In this document: positions 11,314 to 18,902 of the stretch, piece after piece
How positions within the stretch are numbered: the first letter of the stretch is position 1
Layout: the number at the start of each line of letters is the position of its first letter
Assembly: GCA_003214175.1 (NCBI GenBank)
Contig: QCLZ01000006.1
Location: forward strand, 1-64,000
DNA from: Prochlorococcus sp. AG-418-I20
GTDB lineage: Bacteria; Cyanobacteriota; Cyanobacteriia; PCC-6307; Cyanobiaceae
DNA: 64,000 nucleotides
Direction of reading: 5' to 3'
Notes under the pieces: generated by a model
What the model was told of the DNA's origin: nothing
Databases searched by the model: none
The model's input: the letters and a program-made list of their open reading frames with translations, nothing else
Made by a program: the position numbers and the translations under genes

Positions 11314-12423
11314 TTAAATCTCAAATCTATCTAAACTAAATTTTTCTAAAAAGTTTTTTTCTATTTCGTTGAGACTTTTATTTTGAACTATTTTCAAAAG
11401 AAGATCACTTGTTATTGCAGAAAATAAAACTCCATTTCTGTAATGTCCTGTCGCTATAAATAGGTTTTCAATTTTTGATTTTCCAATTATTGGTTTAACA
11501 TCTGGAGTGCAGGGTCTGAATCCCCACCAATGTTCCATTTGTGGCCAATTAATAGCTTCTGGTAATAAAGAGCGGATGCCTTCTTGAAGTTGTTTTATTC
11601 CATTAGGAGTATTACCCTGATTAAATTTTGAATTTTTTTCAACTGTCGCTCCAACGATAATTAGTCCATCATCACGAGGAACTAGATAAGTTTTTGGACC
11701 AAAAATAACTCTTTTCAAAAAATTTGTTGGACCTTGTATTGATAACATTTGTCCCTTTACAGGAAAGACTGGAATCTTATTAAAAATTTTTTTACTCCAA
11801 GCACCACTGCATATAATTGCTTTTTCGCAGTAAATTTTTTTGAGTTCCCCAGTGGCGCATAAAACTGTTGCACCAGCAATTTTGTTTTTTTTCAATGTCA
11901 AATCCTTTACTTCTGATCCTTCTTGAAATTCGACTCCATGCAAGGAGCATGCTTTCTCAAGAGCACGCATTAGTCTTCTTCGGTTATCTATTTGACCATC
12001 TTGTTCAAAAAGTAAACCATGTTTCCAAATAGAATTTATTCCATTAATTTCTTTTTGAAGATCTTTTTGATTTAAATATTTTCCATATTCATATGTGGGA
12101 AACTCATCAATATCTTGTTTATTTTTAAAAGGAACTACTATGCCACATTTTTTTAAACCGCATTTAACATTACTATCTTGTTCAATACTTTTTATCCACT
12201 GAGGAATTAGCCGTTGACTTTCTTGGCCAAATTTTAGTAACTCATCTTCTAGCCCTTCGGCATGAGTAGCTAACATTCCTGCAGCAACAAATCCAGCTGA
12301 TTCATTTCTGTTTTTGCTTAAAACTAAAACTTTGAAGTTATTTCTTGAAAATTCATAAGCAATAGATAAACCTACAAGTCCACCTCCAATAATTAAGATT
12401 GAATTTTTTGTTTCTTTTGTCAT
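11314..12423 (-). CDS. thiO: FAD-dependent glycine oxidase-like protein (ThiO)
   Basis: DAO-family FAD-dependent amine oxidase, 369 residues. The dinucleotide-binding motif is SILIIGGGLVGLSIAYEFSR at the N-terminus; the C-terminal substrate/FAD region includes HWWGFRPCTPDVKPIIG and ATGHYRNGVLFS. This matches ThiO, which oxidises glycine to iminoglycine for thiazole synthesis in thiamine biosynthesis. No other thiamine genes are adjacent. The gene is divergent from gatB and convergent with ndk. A related D-amino-acid oxidase activity cannot be excluded from sequence alone. Confidence 0.85.
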   Translation of the reverse strand: MTKETKNSILIIGGGLVGLSIAYEFSRNNFKVLVLSKNRNESAGFVAAGMLATHAEGLEDELLKFGQESQRLIPQWIKSIEQDSNVKCGLKKCGIVVPFKNKQDIDEFPTYEYGKYLNQKDLQKEINGINSIWKHGLLFEQDGQIDNRRRLMRALEKACSLHGVEFQEGSEVKDLTLKKNKIAGATVLCATGELKKIYCEKAIICSGAWSKKIFNKIPVFPVKGQMLSIQGPTNFLKRVIFGPKTYLVPRDDGLIIVGATVEKNSKFNQGNTPNGIKQLQEGIRSLLPEAINWPQMEHWWGFRPCTPDVKPIIGKSKIENLFIATGHYRNGVLFSAITSDLLLKIVQNKSLNEIEKNFLEKFSLDRFEI

Positions 12424-12502
12424 TTAATTAATAATATTTTTATTTGTGTTTTGGTCCTCTTTTCCTTTATATCCAATATTATTAATAAAGAGACTTTTTA
12501 TA

Positions 12503-13975
12503 ATGAACAATTTGGAATCTTGGGAAGCTGTGATTGGTTTGGAAACTCATGTACAGCTTAATACGAAAAGTAAAATATTCACATCTGCGTCAACAGCTTT
12601 TGGTGATGCACCTAATACGCATATAGATCCTGTTGTTTGTGGTTTACCAGGAACCCTTCCAGTTTTGAATGAGACCGTTCTGGAGTATGCTGTAAAAACT
12701 TCTTTAGCATTAAATTTAAATGTTGCAGAACATTGTAAATTTGATAGAAAACAATATTTTTATCCTGATCTACCTAAAAATTATCAAATTTCACAATTTG
12801 ATGAGCCATTAGCTGAAAACGGCTGGTTAGAGGTTGAAATAATTGAAAAGGGCAAAGAACCTTATATCAAAAAAATTGGTATAGAAAGGTTACATATGGA
12901 AGAAGACGCAGGAAAACTAGTCCATTCAGGTAGTGATAGATTAGCTGGTTCTAAGTATTCTTTAGTTGATTACAATCGTGCTGGAATAGCACTTTGTGAG
13001 ATTGTAAGTAAACCAGATATTAGATCAGGTAAAGAGGCATCTGAATATGCTTCAGAGATTAGAAGAACAGTTAGATATCTAGGAGTATCAGACGGAAATA
13101 TGCAAGAGGGTTCATTGCGCTGCGATGTCAATATTTCAGTCAGAAAGGGACCTAATGCTCCTTTTGGTACCAAAGTGGAAATAAAGAATATGAATTCATT
13201 TTCTGCAATTCAAAAGGCATGTGATTATGAAATAGCCAGACAAATAGAAGTTTATGAAAATGGAGGAAAAATTTTCCAAGAAACAAGGTTATGGGATGAA
13301 TCTAAGCAATTAACAAAAAGTATGAGAATGAAAGAAGGCAGCAGTGATTATAGATATTTTCCTGATCCTGACTTAGGACCAATTGAAATAACAAAAGCAC
13401 AAAAAGAAATATGGTTAAAAGAACTTCCAGAATTACCTTCAAAGAAAAGAAATAAATACGTAAGTGAGTTTGGGTTATCTGCATATGATGCAAGGGTAAT
13501 TTCTGATGAAATTAACATGGCAAACTTTTTTGAAGATACAGTAGCTAATGGTGCTGAGGTCAAACTAGCTTCAAATTGGGTAACAAGTGATATTGTGGGT
13601 TATTTAAAAGCAAATAAACTTAGTTTTAGTGAATTAAAACTTAGTCCTGAAAATCTCGCTGAAATGATTAATATGATTTCAAATAATACTATCAGTGGAA
13701 AAATTGCAAAAGAAATTTTACCTGAATTAATTGAAAAAAATATTTCTCCTAAAAAATTAGTTGAAGAAAGAGGGTTGGCTATGATATCCGATTCTTCAAG
13801 TATTTTACCAATAATTGATGAACTTATAACTGAACATTCAGATGAAGTTCAAGCATTTAGAAATGGTAAAACTAAATTGCTTGGTTTTTTTGTTGGTCAA
13901 CTAATGAAAAGAACAAAAGGTAAAGCTGATCCTAAACTTGCAAATAAACTGCTTGTAGAAAAATTGAATAGCTAA
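12503..13975 (+). CDS. gatB: Aspartyl/glutamyl-tRNA(Asn/Gln) amidotransferase subunit B
   Basis: Kinase/tRNA-binding subunit of the GatCAB complex, which converts Glu-tRNA(Gln) to Gln-tRNA(Gln) (and Asp-tRNA(Asn) where relevant). I start it at the ATG beginning MNNLESWEAVIGLETHVQL because the family starts at this conserved segment; an in-frame GTG 57 bp upstream would add a hydrophobic extension not expected in GatB. That gives 490 residues, the usual length. Conserved features include VCGLPGTLPVLN, the zinc/tRNA-contact region FYPDLPKNYQISQ and the YRYFPDPDLGP segment, followed by the C-terminal YqeY-like tail. gatA and gatC are not in this window. Confidence 0.96.
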   Translation: MNNLESWEAVIGLETHVQLNTKSKIFTSASTAFGDAPNTHIDPVVCGLPGTLPVLNETVLEYAVKTSLALNLNVAEHCKFDRKQYFYPDLPKNYQISQFDEPLAENGWLEVEIIEKGKEPYIKKIGIERLHMEEDAGKLVHSGSDRLAGSKYSLVDYNRAGIALCEIVSKPDIRSGKEASEYASEIRRTVRYLGVSDGNMQEGSLRCDVNISVRKGPNAPFGTKVEIKNMNSFSAIQKACDYEIARQIEVYENGGKIFQETRLWDESKQLTKSMRMKEGSSDYRYFPDPDLGPIEITKAQKEIWLKELPELPSKKRNKYVSEFGLSAYDARVISDEINMANFFEDTVANGAEVKLASNWVTSDIVGYLKANKLSFSELKLSPENLAEMINMISNNTISGKIAKEILPELIEKNISPKKLVEERGLAMISDSSSILPIIDELITEHSDEVQAFRNGKTKLLGFFVGQLMKRTKGKADPKLANKLLVEKLNS

Positions 13976-13979
13976 AGCT

Positions 13980-14597
13980 TTAAAGAAGCTCTCTTATTGT
14001 ATTGATCCATTTGTTTTGATTATCTGAATTATCTAAAATAATATCTGAAAATTTTCTTTTTTCTTCAAAACTTAATTGAAGATTTATTGATTCATATGCT
14101 TCTTTTTCGCTAATTTTATCTCTTGCAATAAGTCTTTTTTTTTGAATTTCTTTAGGACATTTAACTAACCATATTTCAGTGCAAATATTTTCAAATTTTG
14201 CTTCAAATAATAATGGAATAACCAATACTATAGTTTGATTATTTTTGTATTGACTGCATTCTTCTATCATTTTTTCTTTAATTAATGGGTGAAGTAGTTT
14301 TTCAATCCATTCTTTGCTTTCTGAATTTTTAAAAATAATGTTCCTTAAAAGTTTTCTGTTTATTTCCTTTTCTGAATTGTTCTTATTATCAATAATTTTA
14401 TTTCCAAAATAATCTAAAATTTTCTTATATCCATATGTGTTTGGTTTGATTAATTCTCTTGATAATTTATCTGCATCTAATATTGGAATGTTTTTATGTT
14501 TTCTAATGTAATTAGTTATGGTTGTCTTTCCACTGGCAATACCTCCTGTTAAACCAATTCTTCTTTGGTTGGTTTTTGATTTTTGAATAATATCCAT
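13980..14597 (-). CDS. coaE: Dephospho-CoA kinase
   Basis: Catalyses the last step of coenzyme A synthesis, phosphorylating the 3' hydroxyl of dephospho-CoA. The P-loop GLTGGIASGKTT lies near the N-terminus (about 17-28), followed by the DADKLSRELI segment, the lid region and the typical PLLFEAKFENICTEIWLV sequence. At 205 residues it is of normal length. The gene is convergent with gatB (4-bp gap) and divergent from argJ. A pantothenate kinase for the same pathway lies at about 49 kb. Confidence 0.94.
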   Translation of the reverse strand: MDIIQKSKTNQRRIGLTGGIASGKTTITNYIRKHKNIPILDADKLSRELIKPNTYGYKKILDYFGNKIIDNKNNSEKEINRKLLRNIIFKNSESKEWIEKLLHPLIKEKMIEECSQYKNNQTIVLVIPLLFEAKFENICTEIWLVKCPKEIQKKRLIARDKISEKEAYESINLQLSFEEKRKFSDIILDNSDNQNKWINTIRELL

Positions 14598-14650
14598 ATA
14601 ATTAATAATAATCTAATTACCTGTTTCTTTAGTACTAAAGAGTGGTTAGT

Positions 14651-15910
14651 ATGAATAAAATACCAAAAAGTTTGAGCCAGTTAGATTCCAATTGGTCGTT
14701 AGTGGATGACAGTAAGGTAACACCTAATGGGTTTCTTTTTGCTGGGATTTCTGCTGGATTAAAAGCTTCTAATAAAAAAGATTTAGCACTAATACTTGCT
14801 CCAGAAGGAAGTATTTTTAGTGGGATGTTTACCCAATCAATAGTTCGTGCTTCTTGTGTGGATATTTGTGAGGAAAGGATTAAAACAACTTCAGGTTTTG
14901 TACGAGCAATACTCATTAATTCTGGTCAAGCAAATGCATGTACAGGAACTCTTGGAATTCAACATTTTCAAATTGCTACAGGAAAGATTGCGGAACTTTT
15001 AGGAATAAAAGAAGAAGAAGTTTTAATGTGTTCAACTGGTGTAATTGGTGTTCCAATACAAATAAATGATTTAGTAAAAAATTTACCGAATTTAGTTAAT
15101 GATTTAAAGGGTAATAATTTTCAAAATGCAGCAGAAGCAATTTTAACTACCGATTTGACTTTGAAAAAAGTCTTAATAGAGACGATGATTCAAGGTAGAA
15201 AAATAAAAATAGCGGGATTTGCAAAAGGTTCAGGAATGATTTACCCCAACATGGCTACAATGCTTGCTTTTCTAACCTGCGATGCGGGGATTGAAAAAGA
15301 AGAATGGGACAAAATGATTGCAATTGCAGTTAAAAAATCTTTTAATGCAATATCAGTTGATGGAGAGACAAGTACAAATGATTCTTTTGTTGGAATAAAT
15401 GCAGGAGAGAAAATTGAAAAAAGGTTTTTCCCAATTATTCAAAAAGGGATTGATATTGTATGTCAAAACTTGGCAAAAAATATTGCAAGGGATGGAGAGG
15501 GAGCAAATTGTTTATTAGAAGTTTTGGTTCAAGGAGCAAAAAATACTGATGATGCAATTATGCTCGCGAAATCTATTTGTAATTCTGCTTTGGTAAAATC
15601 TGCGATACATGGTTGTGATCCGAATTGGGGACGAATCATTTCTGCTGCAGGCAATTCTGGAGTTAAATTTAATTTAAATGACGTTGATTTGTTTATAGAT
15701 AATGCTCAGATTTTGGAAAAAGGAAAGTTAAATAAATATGATCCAGAAAAAGTCAGAGACTATATTAAGTCCAGAATGAAAGGTAGATATTTAGTGGATG
15801 ATATTGTAAAAATTTTGATTAATATTAATTCTGGCAAATCGCAAGGCACAGCTTGGGGGTGCGATCTCTCTAAAAAGTATGTTGAAATAAATAGTGAGTA
15901 TACAACTTAA
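14651..15910 (+). CDS. argJ: Bifunctional ornithine acetyltransferase / N-acetylglutamate synthase
   Basis: Arginine biosynthesis enzyme that recycles the acetyl group from N-acetylornithine to glutamate. It is made as a precursor that cleaves itself before the Thr of the MATML motif, seen here in GSGMIYPNMATMLAFLTCD. Other signatures are CSTGVIGVPI and HGCDPNWGRIISAAGNSG. I chose the ATG at 14651 because AAAGAG sits 8 bp upstream; a GTG at 14642 would add three residues. The gene borders the accessory-looking block that starts about 20 bp after its stop codon. Confidence 0.95.
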   Translation: MNKIPKSLSQLDSNWSLVDDSKVTPNGFLFAGISAGLKASNKKDLALILAPEGSIFSGMFTQSIVRASCVDICEERIKTTSGFVRAILINSGQANACTGTLGIQHFQIATGKIAELLGIKEEEVLMCSTGVIGVPIQINDLVKNLPNLVNDLKGNNFQNAAEAILTTDLTLKKVLIETMIQGRKIKIAGFAKGSGMIYPNMATMLAFLTCDAGIEKEEWDKMIAIAVKKSFNAISVDGETSTNDSFVGINAGEKIEKRFFPIIQKGIDIVCQNLAKNIARDGEGANCLLEVLVQGAKNTDDAIMLAKSICNSALVKSAIHGCDPNWGRIISAAGNSGVKFNLNDVDLFIDNAQILEKGKLNKYDPEKVRDYIKSRMKGRYLVDDIVKILININSGKSQGTAWGCDLSKKYVEINSEYTT

Positions 15911-15930
15911 AGCAAATCCATTGTGCCGCA

Positions 15931-16030
15931 AGTGATCTCAGCGAATGGTTATACTTATAAAACGCTAATAAAACAGTGGTTTAGTTATACCAGTGCATTG
16001 CAGCGATTTTATTTAAAATAAAACACCTTA
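15931..16030. repeat. Degenerate AT-rich repeat, left copy, flanking the 16-18 kb block
   Basis: This non-coding stretch after argJ shares an ordered set of short motifs with 17771-17863. The shared pieces are ATCTCAGCGA (15935 here), CTAATAAAACAGTG (15965), TTTAGT followed by ATA, a second CAGCGA, then AAAATAAAACAC. The left copy also has an imperfect inverted repeat around the AATAAAAC core (arms AAACGCT and AGTGGTT). Identity is patchy, roughly three quarters over the best 40 bases by eye. The function is unknown: possible recombination site, iteron-like array or transcribed hairpin. Confidence 0.55.
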
Positions 16031-16101
16031 AAATTAGAAAAAATTTTAATTTTTTGCAATCTAATAACGAAATGTCATACTGAATTTAAATTTTTAAATC
16101 C

Positions 16102-16533
16102 TTGGCAAAAGATTTTCGCAATATTGAATATCATACAAATCAAGATGGAGATGGAGTTAGATATTATGCTTGCTCAACATTGAATCCCAAATGGAAAGAC
16201 TTGATATTTCACAAGAATAAAGGTGCTATTGTTCTAATCAAATGGGAATTCCATATAGGTAAGGATATTAAAAATCTTAGTGAAACTTTCAACTTCACTC
16301 CTGAATTTGGAAAGTTTGTTGAATATCAAAATTTATTTGATTACATAAATCAGATGTGTCGAAAAGAAAAAAATATGAATATGAAAATTGTTGATCTCCA
16401 AGTTTCTTGGCAGAAAGAATTTTTGTTCAAAATAAATCCTCTGACTCTAGAACTGGGACCCTTATGGATAAGTGACTTAGAACAAATTAAAAGGAACTTT
16501 AAGTGGGATAACAATGACTGGATAGAAGTTTAA
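16102..16533 (+). CDS. Hypothetical protein, accessory block
   Basis: Unrecognised 143-residue protein rich in Trp, Asn, Lys and aromatic residues, with no membrane segment, signal peptide or familiar motif. It reads as a soluble protein and ends in WDNNDWIEV. The start is TTG at 16102 with no close ATG, so the N-terminus is uncertain. It lies between the left repeat and a frameshifted small ORF that has a similar acidic and aromatic C-terminal character, so the two may once have been related or adjacent parts of one locus. No function is proposed. Confidence 0.55.
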   Translation: MAKDFRNIEYHTNQDGDGVRYYACSTLNPKWKDLIFHKNKGAIVLIKWEFHIGKDIKNLSETFNFTPEFGKFVEYQNLFDYINQMCRKEKNMNMKIVDLQVSWQKEFLFKINPLTLELGPLWISDLEQIKRNFKWDNNDWIEV

Positions 16534-16572
16534 TTTAAGTTTTTTTAAAAATTTATTCATTCAAAGGATGAA

Positions 16573-16775
16573 GTGTCATATTTAAATGTTGTTAATTACT
16601 TTAATGAAATTTTGAAAAAAAATATGCATCATTCATTAAAAATAATCATCAATGGGTAGATGATTATGATCAATATGAAGATGATATTAGACTTATAAAC
16701 GAAGCAAGATTTGCTTTATGGGATAATAATCCAGCACTTTTAAATGCAGAATATGAACTAGGTCCTTATGAATAA
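16573..16775 (+). pseudogene. Frameshifted small ORF (A8 homopolymer)
   Basis: Reading from GTG at 16573, the frame gives VSYLNVVNYFNEILKK and then, after a run of eight A (16615-16622), drifts to a stop within 11 codons. In the neighbouring frame, open reading resumes exactly across the run and continues through WVDDYDQYEDD to ELGPYE and a TAA at 16775. Restoring one A joins the two into a coherent acidic protein of about 67 residues. This suggests a one-base deletion (decay), a sequencing error in a homopolymer, or slippage during expression. The product is unrecognised. Confidence 0.5.
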
Positions 16776-16858
16776 TTTGGAAAAATTATTTATCTTCAAT
16801 AAACTTAATTTGCATTTCCTCCAGAGTTCGCTTATATAAGTTTCCCTAAAAAAATAAA

Positions 16859-17752
16859 ATGGAAAAAGAAAGTATTCCTGAACGAACAAAAGTAATTGGA
16901 GAGATATTGAGTACTAAATTTGAAGAAATAGAAAGTCGTGCTTTAGGTAATAGTGAATCTGGAATCCCAGTATCATTTTATGATTTTGATGCTTTAACTC
17001 AAGGTTTACCAAGGGGTGGATTGATTGTCTTGGGAGGAAGACCTGCAATGGGCAAGACATCATTGTCTTTGAATATGGCCTTGAATGTTTCTAAAACTCA
17101 GAATCTTCCAGTTTGCCTATTTCATTTGGAGATAAGTAAGGAACAGATATCCAATAGATTTTTATCAATGGAATTAGGAATAGAATCAGGCAGATTAAGA
17201 ACTGGCAGATTACAACTTGATGAATGGTCTTTATTGAGTGAAGGGATTGATTCTTTGAGCAAATTACCCTTACACATAACAGATCAACCGATAAGTTCAA
17301 TTCAAGAGATGCAATTAATCTGTCAAAAGATTAAGGAGGAGTCAGAAAAAAAGAGTTTAGGACTTGTAATCATTGATTATGTTCAATTACTCGATTATTT
17401 GCCTATTTCTGATGTATCAAATAGAGAAGAATATTTATTGAAATTAGTGAAGAGTCTTAAAAGAATGGCAAAGGAACTTAATGTCCCTGTAATTATTATT
17501 TCTCAACTTAGTAAGGATGTAGAGAAAAGAAGAAATAAGAGACCAATGTTAAGTGATATCAGAGACTTTGAACCTCTTGAGGTGTATTCAGATATTATTA
17601 CCATGATTTATAGAGATGAATATTACAATCCAGAAACTGAAGATAGAGGTATTGCTGAAATTATTACCTGTAAACATAGGAACGGACCAGTAGGAACAGT
17701 TAAATTATTATTTGAACCGCAATTTACTAGATATAGAAATCTTGCTGCTTAA
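16859..17752 (+). CDS. Stand-alone DnaB C-terminal-type RecA-fold ATPase
   Basis: A 297-residue protein equivalent to only the C-terminal helicase domain of the replicative helicase DnaB: a short N-terminal linker helix (about 5-30), then the RecA-like core. Walker A is GRPAMGKT (60-67), Walker B is in LVIIDYVQLLD, and the C-terminal segment HRNGPVGTVKLLFEP contains the expected arginine-finger region. The N-terminal collar domain needed for primase interaction and loading in true DnaB is absent, and the conserved RESGxIEQDAD loop is replaced by RDFEPLEVYSD. Phage and plasmid replication proteins often have such short forms, but an ATP-dependent role other than helicase is equally possible. 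It is bracketed by the two repeats. Confidence 0.85.
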   Translation: MEKESIPERTKVIGEILSTKFEEIESRALGNSESGIPVSFYDFDALTQGLPRGGLIVLGGRPAMGKTSLSLNMALNVSKTQNLPVCLFHLEISKEQISNRFLSMELGIESGRLRTGRLQLDEWSLLSEGIDSLSKLPLHITDQPISSIQEMQLICQKIKEESEKKSLGLVIIDYVQLLDYLPISDVSNREEYLLKLVKSLKRMAKELNVPVIIISQLSKDVEKRRNKRPMLSDIRDFEPLEVYSDIITMIYRDEYYNPETEDRGIAEIITCKHRNGPVGTVKLLFEPQFTRYRNLAA

Positions 17753-17770
17753 AATAGTCATTTTTTAACT

Positions 17771-17863
17771 ATTAATGAAGCACTAATAAAACAGTGCTTT
17801 AGTCATAGCAATACATCTCAGCGAGAAAAGTCAAAATAAAACACTAATAAAACACTAATCTAA
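17771..17863. repeat. Degenerate AT-rich repeat, right copy, with perfect palindrome and tandem 11-mers
   Basis: This right-hand counterpart of the 15931-16030 repeat carries a perfect inverted repeat, AAGCACT-AATAAAAC-AGTGCTT (17778-17799), then TTTAGT, ATCTCAGCGA and AAAATAAAACAC in the same order as the left copy. It ends with two tandem copies of ATAAAACACTA (17836-17857). The palindrome is not followed by a T-run, so it is not a typical terminator. The tandem units resemble iterons in spacing (11 bp), but no initiator gene is recognised. Confidence 0.6.
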
Positions 17864-17925
17864 TCCTTCAGAACCATTGGTATGACTAGCTTTTATCCCA
17901 TATGTTTTTATAAACTCGGAATATA

Positions 17926-18168
17926 CTACTTAAGTTTTAGTAAATCTATTGGCAGATATTCATTTATATAAAGAAATAGTATTGTTAAAGTTCCAATTAT
18001 AGAACCTATAAAACCTCCAATAAAGTTAAATAATAATCCAGATTTAGTTGTTGTAAGCTCTTCGCTTTTTTCGTTATCAAAATCTGTTTTATCTACTACT
18101 TTTAGGCGCTTATTGGTTGTTGGTTGTTGATCTTGTTGGTGTCGGATGAGGGCTTCGAAATCAGGCAT
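17926..18168 (-). CDS. Small single-pass membrane protein overlapping parA-like gene
   Basis: An 80-residue protein when started at the ATG encoding MPDFEALIRHQQDQQ (18168). It has a polar N-terminal half and one hydrophobic segment near the C-terminus (GLLFNFIGGFIGSIIGTLTILFLYI split over about residues 44-68), so it is probably an inner-membrane protein with a cytosolic N-terminus. Its first 67 bp overlap the 3' end of the parA-like gene in another frame, which implies translational coupling and a shared function. An upstream ATG at 18204 would extend it by 12 residues. It could be a membrane partner of the ATPase, but this is inference. Confidence 0.6.
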   Translation of the reverse strand: MPDFEALIRHQQDQQPTTNKRLKVVDKTDFDNEKSEELTTTKSGLLFNFIGGFIGSIIGTLTILFLYINEYLPIDLLKLK

Positions 18169-18773
18169 GGAATTTGTGAGGCAATAGAACAGTAAGCAGA
18201 CCATCCCGTCATTCGACGAGGATCTGATCTACCCAAATCGTCTACAGCATCTAATACAGCACAGCCCATTGCCTCTGCTTTATCGAAAGCTGATAGTAAG
18301 GGTATAAATGTATCAAATACATATAAACCAAAATTCTCTAGAGCTGCTTTTGCTTGTTGAGCTGCTTTTTGCTGTCTAAAATCAACTTTTACTATTACTA
18401 CTGCATGATTAACTTTTAAGTTACTTAATAATTTAGCTAGTTCAACAGTTAATTCTACGGATCTTGCTTTTGCAGTGGTAGGCAAGAGAACTAAATCTGA
18501 ACCATACGCTAAGTGTTTAAGCTCTTCTTGATCACTGCTAGCTTGTCCATCAGTTATTACTATTTCTGATGATCTTGATGCTTTAGCAGCTGAGCTAACA
18601 GGAAAAACTGGAAAAGGGAGATTGCCTCTTGATGAGTAAGCTAATGCAGATCTATTCTTGTCGGCATCCACTATACAAACTTTTTTACCTTCAGAATGCC
18701 AAACGTTAGCAAGGTGAATACTTGTGCAGGTTTTAGCTACACCTCCTTTTTGTCCGCAAACGGTAATGAACAA
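18102..18773 (-). CDS. ParA/MinD-family ATPase
   Basis: A 223-residue deviant-Walker ATPase. The N-terminal motif is KGGVAKT (residues 9-15) with both signature lysines, followed by the switch segment VDADKNRSALAY, and later VVIVKVDFRQQKAAQ. Such proteins position plasmids, chromosomes or protein complexes by forming ATP-dependent dimers on DNA or membrane. It lacks an N-terminal DNA-binding extension, so it belongs with short ParA/ParF/MinD or McdA-like orphans. The downstream overlapping gene is a small membrane protein rather than a recognisable ParB. The upstream neighbour (aldo/keto reductase) is divergent. Cargo is unknown: a plasmid relic or a chromosome-borne positioning system are both possible. 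Confidence 0.85.
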   Translation of the reverse strand: MFITVCGQKGGVAKTCTSIHLANVWHSEGKKVCIVDADKNRSALAYSSRGNLPFPVFPVSSAAKASRSSEIVITDGQASSDQEELKHLAYGSDLVLLPTTAKARSVELTVELAKLLSNLKVNHAVVIVKVDFRQQKAAQQAKAALENFGLYVFDTFIPLLSAFDKAEAMGCAVLDAVDDLGRSDPRRMTGWSAYCSIASQIPCLISKPSSDTNKINNQQPISA

Positions 18774-18902
18774 TTTTTTATTTTTATTTCTTTTACTTTG
18801 GAGAATAATTTCTGAATGTCAAGAGTAAATGATTTTTAATGCTTTAAAACTTATTTTTTGAAATATTTTAAAGAGGTCAATCTTTTTAGATAACCTTATA
18901 AA

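Noticed and set aside
12446-12502. GTG-started N-terminal extension of gatB
   Set aside because: GatB begins at the conserved MNNLESWEAVIGLETH segment; the added residues are hydrophobic and unlike the family.
17778-17799. Rho-independent terminator of the DnaB-like gene
   Set aside because: The palindrome is perfect but AT-rich in the loop and is not followed by a T-run; its left counterpart is similar, so it was treated as a repeat element.
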